A DNA stretch of 64,000 nucleotides from Pseudomonas sp. ICMP22404 (GTDB lineage: Bacteria; Pseudomonadota; Gammaproteobacteria; Pseudomonadales; Pseudomonadaceae): positions 62,001 through 126,000 of the forward strand of contig NZ_VCNG01000012.1 of the NCBI RefSeq assembly GCF_006227205.1, in the 5' to 3' direction. A program made the position numbers and the translations under genes. This document shows, piece by piece, positions 9,419 through 17,767 of this stretch. The notes beneath the pieces are model-generated. The model saw only the letters and a list, made by a program, of their open reading frames with translations, was not told the origin of the DNA and did no database searches. The number at the start of each line of letters is the position of its first letter. Positions within the stretch are counted from its first letter, which is position 1.

Positions 9419-10855
9419 TTAAAGGGAATTCAGGAAAGCCAGCAACGCGGCGCGTTGCTCGGCATTGAATGCTAAAACCTGGCGCTGTGCCGCTTGCGCT
9501 TCACCGCCATGCCACAGCACGGCTTCGAGCAGGTTGCGGGCGCGCCCGTCGTGCAGGAATTGGGTGTGGCCGCTGACGGTTTCGGTCAAGCCGATACCCC
9601 ACAGCGGCGGGGTCCGCCAGTCACGGCCACCGGCCTTGAATTCGCTGCGGTTGTCGGCCAGGCCTTCGCCCATGTCGTGCAACAACAGGTCGGTGTAAGG
9701 ACGGATGACCTGGTTCGCCAGCTCCGGCTCGGCGGCGTTCGGGGACGTGGTGTATTTCGGTGTATGGCAGGACTGGCAACCGACCTGGAAAAACAGATTC
9801 TTGCCGGCCAGCACCTGGGGTGAACCCACGTCCCGGCGCGCCGGTACGGCCAGGTTGCGACTATAGAACAGCACCAGCCGCAGGATGTTGTCGCTCACCT
9901 CTGGTTCGCCGTCCGGGCCGTTGCCATTGGGCGCGCGCTTGCAATCGACCTGGGCCTCGGTGCAGTCGTCGAACGGCCGCAGGCTTGTCGTCAGGCCCAT
10001 GTCGCCGGAGAACGCGTGGACGTTCTGCTGGTTGAGGTTGGGTTGTCCGGCTTTCCAACCGAAACGTCCCATGACGGTTTTCTGCTGGGCATCGTCCCAG
10101 ACCTGATTCGGTCGACCGGCAATGCCGTTCTTCTCCCGCGCCTGGGCCGCGGCGTTCGCCAGGATGGCTTCATCGGGAATGGCTTCCAGCAATCCCAGGC
10201 CGATCATTGGCGGCGCGACCCGGGCGGATAATCGTGTGTCAGGGTGCATCGGACCGTAGCCCAACTGGCTGATCTGCAGGCTCGGCTTGCGCAGTTCCAC
10301 CACCGTGCCGTCGTTGAAACGCACCGGGACAGGCGCGTAGTCAACCCGCACCTTGCCTTCCGGGGCGACGCCGGGGACGGACATATCCTGTAGCTGCCCG
10401 CCGTAGACCGGCTCCGGCACCACGCCCAGGTGCTCGATGACCTTGGCGTAGGGCGGCGCATCGGGGATCGACAGGCGCACCAGCATCGACACCGCATTGG
10501 CCGTGTCCGGCGTTGGCGGATGGCCGCGACCGTCCTTGATATGGCAGTTCTGGCAGGCATTGGTATTGAACAGCGGCCCGAGGCCATCCCGGGCAGTGGT
10601 GGTCGACGGTGCGATCACCCAGGGGCTGCGGAAAAAACTGTTGCCGACGCTGAAGTCCACGCGCCGCGAAGGCGGGAGGTTGGCCGAGGGCAGGGAGAAT
10701 GCGTTCTGGTCGGCCTTGCGTACCGTCGCGGCGCCGCCAGACCGGGCTTCACCGGGCTCGGCCTGGGTAAAGCGCGGCGCATCGTCGCAGGCACTCAGGC
10801 CCATGGCCGTGGCCAGTGCCATGAACAGCGCGCATAGAAGAGGCAACGACGGCAT
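9419..10855 (-). CDS. Di-haem oxidoreductase-like lipoprotein (DUF1111)
   Basis: About 478 residues. Two haem-c sites are visible (CQNCH and CQSCH), the mark of the DUF1111 di-haem 'thiol oxidoreductase' family related to MauG/cytochrome c peroxidase. The N-terminus carries a lipobox (GLSAC). I prefer ATG 10855; the frame can be extended to a TTG at 10891, but neither start has a strong ribosome site. It is the first gene of the operon with imelysin and DUF1513. In P. aeruginosa I recall a second imelysin (icmP) in front of it; here only a REPIN is found. The redox substrate is unknown. Confidence 0.85.
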   Translation of the reverse strand: MPSLPLLCALFMALATAMGLSACDDAPRFTQAEPGEARSGGAATVRKADQNAFSLPSANLPPSRRVDFSVGNSFFRSPWVIAPSTTTARDGLGPLFNTNACQNCHIKDGRGHPPTPDTANAVSMLVRLSIPDAPPYAKVIEHLGVVPEPVYGGQLQDMSVPGVAPEGKVRVDYAPVPVRFNDGTVVELRKPSLQISQLGYGPMHPDTRLSARVAPPMIGLGLLEAIPDEAILANAAAQAREKNGIAGRPNQVWDDAQQKTVMGRFGWKAGQPNLNQQNVHAFSGDMGLTTSLRPFDDCTEAQVDCKRAPNGNGPDGEPEVSDNILRLVLFYSRNLAVPARRDVGSPQVLAGKNLFFQVGCQSCHTPKYTTSPNAAEPELANQVIRPYTDLLLHDMGEGLADNRSEFKAGGRDWRTPPLWGIGLTETVSGHTQFLHDGRARNLLEAVLWHGGEAQAAQRQVLAFNAEQRAALLAFLNSL

Positions 10856-10968
10856 CGAGCATCCCGGAAGACGAGTGAAACGAGGGCGCAAAGTCTAACA
10901 GGATGGGGGACTTTGAATAAGAGGAATTATCGTTTGGTTTTGGGGCGGCAGTCCTGTCGCCACAATCC

Positions 10969-11057
10969 TGTGGGAGCGAGCCTGCTCGCGAGACGATGGT
11001 TCAGTCGATGATGATGTTGACTGACACGACCCCTTCGCGAGCAGGCTCGCTCCCACA
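10969..11057. repeat. REPIN (two inverted REP copies)
   Basis: TGTGGGAGCGAGCCTGCTCG and its inverse flank a 40-base variable middle. This is the commonest intergenic repeat of the window, dispersed by a RAYT transposase encoded elsewhere. It separates the DUF1111 operon from the cpxS-like gene. Confidence 0.9.
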
Positions 11058-11086
11058 ATTGTTTTGCGGTGACTGCGGGCATGGGC

Positions 11087-12427
11087 TTAAGGCTGGACAA
11101 CCGCCCCCGGCACCAACGGCAGTTCCAGGCTTGCGATGAACCCGCCCCCGGGATGATTGGCCAGTATCAACGTACCACCGTGGCGTTCGGCGGCACGGCG
11201 CGCAATGGCCAGGCCCAGGCCATGACCGGCGGCAGTCTGGCCCGGCGCACGATAGAACGGTTCGCCCAATTGGCCCAAGTGTTCGGCTTCCACGCCCGGG
11301 CCATGGTCGCGCACACTCACCATGACTCGTTCGCCCTGGCGCACCGCGCGCATCTCGATGGGTTGTCCGGCGGGATTGAAGCGCTGGGCGTTGCGCAGCA
11401 GGTTGTCTACTGCTCGCTCGATCATGGTCGGCCAGCCCTTTAGGGTCAGGTTCGGCTCGGCGTTCAGTTGTACGCTTTGCTCGGGAGAGGCCAATTGCGC
11501 ATCTTTTTGCAGGGTGACCAGCAAGCCATTGAGGTCCACGTCTTCGGCGCTGGCGTTGTCGGCATCGACCCGGGCCAGTACCAGGATTTCACTGATCAAC
11601 GCTTCCAGGCGATCGCATTCGCGGGTCAGGCGCGGCCATAGCGCTTCGCGCTCCTGTGGGCCGGCCCGCTCCGCCAATGCCAGGGCGATGCGCAGGCGGG
11701 CCAGGGGCGAGCGCAGTTCATGGGACACGTCCCGCAGCAACTGTCGCTGGCTGCCGATCAGGCTTTGCAAGCGCGCGCCCATGCGGTTGAAGTCTGTCGC
11801 CAGTACACCGAATTCGTCGCGGCGGTTGGCCAGTTTGGCGAGGCTGTTCTGCTGGTAGGTGGTCTGTCCCAGGTCATGCACGGCGCCGCGCAGTCGGTTC
11901 AACGGGCGAGTGATGGAGAGGGTCACCAGCAGACTGAACACGGTCAGTACCACCAGGGCGATCCCCAGGGCACTGAGGGGCCAGAGCAGGCTGTCACGGT
12001 GCCAGGCGTCCAGCTCGGGATGGGGGATGCGGTAGATGAACAGGTAAGTGTCGCCGGTCTTGGCGCTGGTGAACTCGTCGGTCAGGCGCCGCCAGGGCAG
12101 GCGTCGGTCGTCGTTGTTCTGTCGTGCCTCGAAGGCGGCCGCGCGATGGGGAAACGTGCCGCGCACCACCGGGTCGCCACTCTCGTTGAACACCTGAACG
12201 TCGATGTGATACTGGCGTTTGCGCTGCTGCAGAATATCCTGGGCGGCGTCTTCGCCCTGGCTTTCGTAGGTTTGCGTCCACTCTTCGGGCAGGGTGTTGA
12301 GCCCCGGATGGCGGCTGAGAATCCAGGCGTCCTGGTTCAGCATGTGCCCCAGCAGGATGGAGAGCCCAGCAACCAGCGTGATGGCCAGCCAGAAACTGGC
12401 CAGGATGCGCCAGAACAATGAACGCAC
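11087..12427 (-). CDS. cpxS: CpxA/CpxS-type sensor histidine kinase
   Basis: The 446-residue protein has TM1 (about 9-28), a periplasmic sensor region of about 115 residues, TM2 (about 148-170), a HAMP domain and the H-box RDVSHELRSPLARL. It also has an N-box (VDNLLRNAQRF) and G-boxes (VRDHGPGVE, GHGLGLAIARR). The gene is last in the order response regulator - Spy-like protein - kinase, which is the CpxR-Spy-CpxS arrangement of Pseudomonas. The role is envelope-stress sensing, with autophosphorylation and transfer to the regulator at 13225-13902. The histidine-kinase call is certain; the Cpx name is by context. Confidence 0.9.
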   Translation of the reverse strand: MRSLFWRILASFWLAITLVAGLSILLGHMLNQDAWILSRHPGLNTLPEEWTQTYESQGEDAAQDILQQRKRQYHIDVQVFNESGDPVVRGTFPHRAAAFEARQNNDDRRLPWRRLTDEFTSAKTGDTYLFIYRIPHPELDAWHRDSLLWPLSALGIALVVLTVFSLLVTLSITRPLNRLRGAVHDLGQTTYQQNSLAKLANRRDEFGVLATDFNRMGARLQSLIGSQRQLLRDVSHELRSPLARLRIALALAERAGPQEREALWPRLTRECDRLEALISEILVLARVDADNASAEDVDLNGLLVTLQKDAQLASPEQSVQLNAEPNLTLKGWPTMIERAVDNLLRNAQRFNPAGQPIEMRAVRQGERVMVSVRDHGPGVEAEHLGQLGEPFYRAPGQTAAGHGLGLAIARRAAERHGGTLILANHPGGGFIASLELPLVPGAVVQP

Positions 12428-12493
12428 GGTAAATCCTCGAAGACAGGGAAAACCCAGCGGCGCGCAGCCGCTGGGCTGGGGAGTATCAGCGCA

Positions 12494-12931
12494 TTATTGC
12501 GCTTTTTGCGGCTGTTGCGCCTTCCAGGCCTTGAACTCCGCCCACTCGGCGCGACGCTCGGCCTGTTTCTTCTGGATCGCGTCGAACTCTTTTTGCTGCT
12601 CGGGTTTCAACAGACCACGGATCTGGGCGTCGACTTTCTGATGGCGGGCTTCCATTTCATCCTGCATGGCCTTCTGGTCGGCCGGCGACAGTTTCGCCAG
12701 GTATTTTTCTACCAGCTCCTGACGTTCATGGCGCTGTTCGCCCATGATCCTGCGGATCTGCTGACGTTGTTCGTGGGTCAGGTCCAGTTGGCTGTACGGG
12801 CCTCTGTCGTGCATCTGGCCGCCGTGACGCGGGCCGTCCATCGGCCCCATCGGACCAGCGCCTTCCGGCATGGCCATGGCCACGGTTGGCAGGGCGGCAG
12901 CGAACATCAGAGCGGTAAGGGTCTTGCGCAT
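12494..12931 (-). CDS. Spy/CpxP family periplasmic protein
   Basis: The 145-residue protein begins with a signal peptide (MRKTLTALMFAAALPTVAMA), then a Gly/Met/His-rich segment and a helical LTXXQ body (LDLTHEQRQQIRRIM, LKPEQQKEFDAI). This matches the Spy/CpxP chaperone-like fold, which also acts as a Cpx sensor partner. The start is ATG 12931 because AAGGAG precedes it and the signal peptide begins there; the frame is open further upstream without coding character. It sits between the response regulator and the kinase. The Met/His content might bind metal, which is inference. Confidence 0.85.
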   Translation of the reverse strand: MRKTLTALMFAAALPTVAMAMPEGAGPMGPMDGPRHGGQMHDRGPYSQLDLTHEQRQQIRRIMGEQRHERQELVEKYLAKLSPADQKAMQDEMEARHQKVDAQIRGLLKPEQQKEFDAIQKKQAERRAEWAEFKAWKAQQPQKAQ

Positions 12932-13079
12932 GGTGTGTCTCCTTGTCTCGTTCCCGGTCATTCCGGATGTGTGCAGATTACGGAGATCAAGGTCAGCGGC
13001 GGTCAGGGGTGGGTAAAGCTTGGGTAAAGAGGTTTTGGCGCGATCCTGACAAAAAGTCAGTGAAGTGAATGGTTTCTTT

Positions 13080-13218
13080 GTGGCGAGGGGATTTAGCGAA
13101 ACGTCGCACCGCCCCGTTGGGGTGCGAAGCGCCCCCAAGTCTGTCTGCCACCGCGTGACATCAGATAGATCTTAAGGGGGCTGCTGCGCACCCCAGCGGG
13201 GATAAATCCCCTCGCCAC
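13080..13218. repeat. Inverted repeat element, GTGGCGAGGGG type
   Basis: Arms GTGGCGAGGGGATTTA and TAAATCCCCTCGCCAC enclose a 107-base structured centre. This is a second intergenic repeat class. A half copy occurs at 2860-2870 and a related small hairpin at 28154-28180. It sits between cpxR-like and spy-like genes and may affect their relative expression. Confidence 0.8.
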
Positions 13219-13224
13219 AGGGGG

Positions 13225-13902
13225 TTAGAGGCTGTAGTAGTAACCCCGGCTGCGCAACGCCACGATGCGCGGGCGGCCGTCGGGATGGGGGCCGATTTTC
13301 TTGCGCAGGTTGCTCACGTGCATATCGAGGCTGCGGTCGTACAAGGTCAGCTTGCGGCCCAGGGCGATCTGCGCCAGCTCCTGCTTGTCCAGCGGCTCGC
13401 CCGGCTGCTTGAGCAGCGCTTCGAGCAGGCGGCTCTCGGACACGGTGAGGGTCTGTTCCTGTTCATCGATGCTGACCACACCACGTACCGGGCTGAAGGT
13501 CAGGTCGCCCAGTTCGATCTGGCTGGACACCGCCGTCGGATGACTGCGGCGCAGCACGGCGCGCAGGCGGGCGGTCAGTTCCCGTGGGTCGCAGGGTTTG
13601 GCCAAGTAGTCGTCGGCGCCCAGTTCCAGGCCAAGGATGCGGTCCAGCGGCTCGCCGCGGGCCGACAGCATCACCACCGGCAGTTCCGGATGGTCGTTGC
13701 GCAATTGCTTGAGCAATTCCAGGCCACTGCCGTCGGGCAGCATCACATCCAGCACCACCGCCGCCGGAGCGGTTTCGGTCAGGGCTTTGCGGGCACTTTG
13801 GCCATCGTGGCAGGCCCGTACCTGGAAACCTTCCTGACCCAGCCAACTGCCGAGGAGCTCACACAGCTCCTGGTCATCATCAATCAGTAACAGCTCGCTC
13901 AT
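13225..13902 (-). CDS. cpxR: CpxR-type OmpR-family response regulator
   Basis: The 225-residue protein has a receiver domain with the acidic pocket (IDDDQE, residues 7-12), phospho-acceptor Asp52 (VVLDVMLPDGSG) and conserved lysine (YLAKPCDP). A C-terminal winged-helix domain follows, ending LRSRGYYYSL. It begins 7 bases after the stop of the coiled-coil gene 13910-14320, so the two may be co-transcribed. Its cognate kinase is the gene at 11087-12427. It probably activates the neighbouring spy-like gene and envelope-stress genes. Confidence 0.9.
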   Translation of the reverse strand: MSELLLIDDDQELCELLGSWLGQEGFQVRACHDGQSARKALTETAPAAVVLDVMLPDGSGLELLKQLRNDHPELPVVMLSARGEPLDRILGLELGADDYLAKPCDPRELTARLRAVLRRSHPTAVSSQIELGDLTFSPVRGVVSIDEQEQTLTVSESRLLEALLKQPGEPLDKQELAQIALGRKLTLYDRSLDMHVSNLRKKIGPHPDGRPRIVALRSRGYYYSL

Positions 13903-13909
13903 GAATCAC

Positions 13910-14320
13910 TCAATTTAGCCATTGCCGACGCTGTCTACGTCCACCGCTGGCAAAGATACCGCAGAGTAGGGCCAATAGCGCTACCCCGGCGCCAATGACG
14001 AACCATTGCTGTTGATCGGTCAACAGGCGCGGCAGCGGGCTTGACTGGGCTTCCTTGAGTTGCAGCTTCAGACGCTGGTTCTCCTGGCGCAACCGGCTCA
14101 CCAGTGCGGTTTCACGCTCGCCGTTGGCGTTCTGCAATTGTTGGGTCAGTTCTTCGCGCAGGCGTTCGCTGTCTTTCAAACGTTGCTGCAGCTCGGTGAT
14201 CTGGCCGCCTGCGCTCAGGGACAAGGGGGTCGAATGACTGCCCTCGGTGCTTTCTTCGCCATGGGCAGGTGCCCCGATCGACAACATGACCCATAACAGG
14301 CACAACGGACCTTTGCGCAT
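13910..14320 (-). CDS. Exported coiled-coil protein with C-terminal membrane anchor
   Basis: The 136-residue protein has a signal peptide (about residues 1-20, ending GAPAHG) and a long heptad-rich coiled coil (about 40-95, ITELQQRLKDSERLREELTQ and RLRQENQRLKLQLKEAQ). A membrane helix (about 106-124, WFVIGAGVALLALLCGIFA) and a basic cytoplasmic tail follow. The architecture resembles the C-terminal half of YgiM-type proteins without their SH3 domain. ATG 14320 is chosen for its CAGGAG site and the signal peptide. It ends 7 bp before the cpxR-like gene. No known function. Confidence 0.6.
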   Translation of the reverse strand: MRKGPLCLLWVMLSIGAPAHGEESTEGSHSTPLSLSAGGQITELQQRLKDSERLREELTQQLQNANGERETALVSRLRQENQRLKLQLKEAQSSPLPRLLTDQQQWFVIGAGVALLALLCGIFASGGRRQRRQWLN

Positions 14321-14433
14321 TGTCACTCCTGAATTCCAATCGAGACTAGACAGATTAGACAGGTTGTCGGCAGGCAAACGGGAACAATGAGCAGTTGAGC
14401 GCAATGAGCCATGAAGGCTCATTGCGCCGCGGG

Positions 14434-14733
14434 TTACGGCAGGACTTGCTTGAACGGCTTGACCACGACATTGGCGTAGACGCCGGCGGTCACGAACGGA
14501 TCGGCCTCGGCCCAGGCTTGTGCGGCGCCCAGGGAGTCGAACTCGGCGACGATCAGGCTGCCGCTGAAACCTGCGGCGCCTGGGTCGTTGCTGTCCACCG
14601 CAGGGTGCGGGCCAGCCAGCACGATACGGCCTTCGGCCTTGAGCTGCTGCAGGCGCGCCAGGTGTTCGGGGCGGGCGGCCAGGCGTTTTTCCAGGGAGTT
14701 GGCGACGTCGGTGGCAATGATTGCGTAGAGCAT
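14434..14733 (-). CDS. YciI family protein
   Basis: The 99-residue protein starts MLYAIIATDVANSLEKRLAA and contains the conserved PEHLARLQQLKAEGRIVLAG and ADPFVTAGVY segments of the ferredoxin-like YciI/YCII fold. The family is cytoplasmic and mostly of unknown function; it is found near yciB in many gammaproteobacteria. ATG 14733 lies 1 base after the yciB stop, indicating co-translation. Confidence 0.9.
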   Translation of the reverse strand: MLYAIIATDVANSLEKRLAARPEHLARLQQLKAEGRIVLAGPHPAVDSNDPGAAGFSGSLIVAEFDSLGAAQAWAEADPFVTAGVYANVVVKPFKQVLP

Positions 14734-14734
14734 G

Positions 14735-15331
14735 TCAGTCCTCGGTTTTTTGCGTGGGGGTGTCGGCATCGTGCAGATGACGGGACAGGTAGATGCCCTG
14801 GCCGATCAGGAACAGCAGCGTCATGCCCAGGCTGCCGAAGACCTTGAAGTCGACCCAGTAGTCCTGGAACGTGAACGCGACGAACAGGTTGGCGCCGCCG
14901 CAGAACAGGAAAAAAGCGATCCAGGCGATGTTCAGGCGGGTCCAGATCACGTCCGGCAGACTGACGGCATGACCCATGATGCGCTTGATCAGCAGGCTGT
15001 CGCCGATGAAATGACTGCCGATAAAGGCCAGGGCGAACAGCCAGTTGACCACCGGCGCTTTCCATTTGAGGAAGGTGTCGCTGTGGAAGGCCAGGGTCAG
15101 GCTGCCGAACACAAGGCAGGCAATCAGGGTCAGCCACTGGCTTTTTTCCAGCTTGCGCTGGGAGATGAACAACGCGCCGTAGACCACCAGGGAACTGATG
15201 ATGAGCACCGCGGTGGCGCTGTAGATACCACCTACTGTGAGGGTCTGACCGGCAATGTCGACGGTGCGAGGGTCAAGTTTATAGGTGATGAAAAACAGCA
15301 GAAGCGGGATGAAGTCGATGAATTGTTTCAC
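14735..15331 (-). CDS. yciB: Inner-membrane septation protein YciB/IspZ
   Basis: The protein is 198 residues, starting at GTG 15331 (VKQFIDFIPLLLFFITYK). Five or six membrane helices are visible, and the N-terminal FIDFIPLLLFF signature is typical of YciB, the intracellular septation protein A family. No good ribosome site precedes the GTG; the start is chosen from family alignment. It is the first gene of a minus-strand unit yciB-yciI and diverges from the PHP gene at 15419. The protein helps cell-envelope integrity and division; its activity is unknown. Confidence 0.9.
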   Translation of the reverse strand: MKQFIDFIPLLLFFITYKLDPRTVDIAGQTLTVGGIYSATAVLIISSLVVYGALFISQRKLEKSQWLTLIACLVFGSLTLAFHSDTFLKWKAPVVNWLFALAFIGSHFIGDSLLIKRIMGHAVSLPDVIWTRLNIAWIAFFLFCGGANLFVAFTFQDYWVDFKVFGSLGMTLLFLIGQGIYLSRHLHDADTPTQKTED

Positions 15332-15418
15332 AATGGCAGCCAGAAGCAGGATGTGACGGCATAATAACAAACATCCCAGGCCGCGATAGGGCCAGCTGAT
15401 TTGAGGTAACAAACCCCC

Positions 15419-16282
15419 GTGAATGTTGATTTGCACTGCCATAGCACGGCGTCCGATGGCGCCCTGGCGCCTGCAATTGTGGTGGCGCGGGCGTTCGAGC
15501 ACGGCGTGCGAGTCCTGGCCCTGACCGATCACGACACCCTTGAAGGCCTCGACGAGGCCCGCTGCGCGGCGACGGCGTTGGGCGTGCAACTGGTCAACGG
15601 GGTCGAGTTGTCCTGCACTTGGGGTGGGGCAACCATCCATGTGCTGGGCTACGGTTTCGATGTCGATGCGCCGCCGCTGGTCCAGGCCATCGCCGAATTG
15701 CGCGACGGTCGCTGGCTGCGTGCCGAGGAAATCAGCCGCAAGCTGGCCCTCAAGGGCATGCCCGGTGCGCTGGAGGGCGCCCGGCAGATCCAGCAGGAGC
15801 TGGGAGACAGCGGCAATGCGCCGGCCCGGCCGCACTTCGCCGACTGGATGGTGCGCGAAGGTTTCGTCAAGGACCGTGCTGAAGCGTTTCGCAAATGGCT
15901 GGGGGCCGGCAAGCTGGGGGACGTCAAGCAGCATTGGCCTACGCTGGAGCAGACGGTTGAAACCCTGCGGGCCGCCGGGGCCTGGGTCAGCCTGGCGCAT
16001 CCGTGGCACTATGATTTCACCCGCAGCAAACGTCGCCGCCTGATAGCCGACTATATTCAAGCAGGGGGCCACGCCATTGAGGTGGTCAATGGCCATCAGC
16101 CGGCCGAGCAGGTCGGCAGCCTGGCGATTCTGGCCCGGGAGTTTGGCCTGCTGGTCACGGCCGGCAGTGATTTCCATGGCCCTGGAGGCTGGTCCGAGAT
16201 CGGCGAGTACCGCCCGTTGCCCGAAGATCTGCCACCGCTTTGGTGTAGATTCAAACATGATCTTGTTACCGACGCCGTCTGA
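15419..16282 (+). CDS. rnm: PHP-domain phosphoesterase (YciV / RNase AM type)
   Basis: The 287-residue protein has all PHP metal motifs: DLHCHSTASDG (residues 4-14), LTDHDTLEG, SLAHPWHYDF and GSDFHGPG near the C-terminus. This is the YciV family. In E. coli it is a 5'-3' exoribonuclease (Rnm) acting on short RNAs and rRNA 5' ends, also described as a 3',5'-nucleotide bisphosphate phosphatase. The start is GTG 15419 with GAGGT 12 bases upstream. It heads a plus-strand run with yciO, scpA and scpB; its end nearly meets the yciO start. Confidence 0.88.
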   Translation: MNVDLHCHSTASDGALAPAIVVARAFEHGVRVLALTDHDTLEGLDEARCAATALGVQLVNGVELSCTWGGATIHVLGYGFDVDAPPLVQAIAELRDGRWLRAEEISRKLALKGMPGALEGARQIQQELGDSGNAPARPHFADWMVREGFVKDRAEAFRKWLGAGKLGDVKQHWPTLEQTVETLRAAGAWVSLAHPWHYDFTRSKRRRLIADYIQAGGHAIEVVNGHQPAEQVGSLAILAREFGLLVTAGSDFHGPGGWSEIGEYRPLPEDLPPLWCRFKHDLVTDAV

Positions 16283-16295
16283 ACAGGTAGAACAC

Positions 16296-16925
16296 GTGAG
16301 TCAATTTTTCCAGATTCATCCGGAAAACCCGCAAGCGCGCCTGATCAAACAGGCGGTGGAAATCATTCGAGGTGGTGGTGTGGTGGTCTATCCCACCGAC
16401 TCCTCCTACGCCATCGGCTGCCAGATCGGCGACAAGAATGCCGTGGAGCGGGTCAGGCGCCTGCGCCAGTTGGACGACAAGCACAACTTCGCGCTGATCT
16501 GCAGTGACCTGTCGCAACTGGGCCTGTTCGCCAAGATCGACACCGGCACCTTCCGGCTGCTCAAGGCCCATTTGCCGGGCCCCTACACCTTTATTCTCAA
16601 CGCCACCCGCGAAGTGCCGCGACTGTTGCTGCACCCGAAGAAACGCACCATCGGCCTGCGGGTGCCGAGCCATCCGATTGCCCTGGCGCTGTTGGCGGAA
16701 CTGGGTGAGCCACTGATGAGCGTGACGCTGATCATGCCCGGTGAAACCGATCCCCTGACCGATCCCTACGAAATGCGTCAGTTGCTCGAACATCAAGTCG
16801 ACCTGATCATCGACGGTGGTTACGGCGGTATGAAGGCCTCCACCGTGATCAACCTGGCCGACGGCGAGCCGCAGGTGGTGCGCGTCGGTTGCGGCGATCC
16901 AGCGCCGTTCCTGGTCGAGGCCTGA
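16296..16925 (+). CDS. yciO: YciO family protein (Sua5/YrdC-like fold)
   Basis: The protein is 209 residues from GTG 16296, beginning VSQFFQIHPENPQARLIKQA, the exact start of the YciO family. The body shows the YrdC/Sua5 nucleotide-binding motifs VVYPTDSSYAIGC and KHNFALIC, then PGPYTFILNAT. Sua5/TsaC enzymes make threonylcarbamoyl-AMP for tRNA t6A. YciO is a paralogue whose activity is weaker or different, so it is not named tsaC. The frame is open upstream to 16077 inside the PHP gene, which is not coding. The stop abuts the scpA ATG. Confidence 0.9.
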   Translation: MSQFFQIHPENPQARLIKQAVEIIRGGGVVVYPTDSSYAIGCQIGDKNAVERVRRLRQLDDKHNFALICSDLSQLGLFAKIDTGTFRLLKAHLPGPYTFILNATREVPRLLLHPKKRTIGLRVPSHPIALALLAELGEPLMSVTLIMPGETDPLTDPYEMRQLLEHQVDLIIDGGYGGMKASTVINLADGEPQVVRVGCGDPAPFLVEA

Positions 16926-17756
16926 ATGTCCGCCGTGGAAACCGTGGTGGACAGTGTGGACAGTCAGGCCGGCGCCCAGCAGGAGCTGCCGTTCGCCATG
17001 GTCTATGGCCAGGCGGTCACCGAAATGCCCCTGGACCTGTACATTCCGCCGGACGCCCTGGAAGTGTTCCTCGAAGCTTTCGAGGGCCCGCTCGACCTGC
17101 TGCTGTACCTGATCCGCAAGCAGAACATCAATATCCTCGACATCCCCGTGGCGGAAATCACCCGTCAGTACATGGGCTATGTCGAGCTGATGCAGTCGGT
17201 GCGCCTTGAGCTGGCGGCCGAATACCTGGTGATGGCGGCCATGCTGGCCGAGATCAAGTCACGGATGCTGTTGCCGCGTTCGGCCGAGGTCGAGGCGGAA
17301 GAGGACGATCCCCGCGCCGAACTGATCCGTCGCTTGCAGGAGTACGAGCGCTTCAAGGGTGCTGCCGAAGGCATCGATGGCTTGAGCCGGGTCGGGCGCG
17401 ACGTGGTGGTGCCCAAGCTCGATGCTCCCGAGGCTCGGGCACGCAAGTTGCTGCCGGACGTGAGCCTGGAAGAGTTGCTGATGTCCATGGCTGAAGTCCT
17501 GCGCCGGGGCGACATGTTCGAAAGCCATCAGGTCAGCCGCGAAGCGCTGTCCACCCGCGAGCGCATGAGCGATGTGCTGGAACGGCTCAAGGGCGGCGGT
17601 TTTGTACCGTTCGTCGAGCTGTTCACCGCCGAGGAAGGGCGGTTGGGGGTGGTCGTCACGTTTATGGCGATCCTGGAGCTGGTCAAGGAATCCTTGGTCG
17701 AGCTGGTGCAGAATGAGCCGTTCGCAGCGATTCACGTGCGGGCACGAGCCGAATAA
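16926..17756 (+). CDS. scpA: Segregation and condensation protein A
   Basis: The 276-residue protein contains the kleisin N-terminal signature (FLEAFEGPLDLLLYLIRKQNINILDIPVAEI, about residues 39-70). A helical SMC-neck-binding region, an acidic middle and a winged-helix C-terminus (GRLGVVVTFMAILELVKESLVEL) follow. ScpA bridges SMC heads with ScpB in chromosome condensation. The ATG begins immediately after the yciO stop, and scpB follows after 11 bp. The N-terminal 30 residues are a little longer than in Bacillus ScpA. Confidence 0.95.
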   Translation: MSAVETVVDSVDSQAGAQQELPFAMVYGQAVTEMPLDLYIPPDALEVFLEAFEGPLDLLLYLIRKQNINILDIPVAEITRQYMGYVELMQSVRLELAAEYLVMAAMLAEIKSRMLLPRSAEVEAEEDDPRAELIRRLQEYERFKGAAEGIDGLSRVGRDVVVPKLDAPEARARKLLPDVSLEELLMSMAEVLRRGDMFESHQVSREALSTRERMSDVLERLKGGGFVPFVELFTAEEGRLGVVVTFMAILELVKESLVELVQNEPFAAIHVRARAE

Positions 17757-17767
17757 CGAGCAAATCA

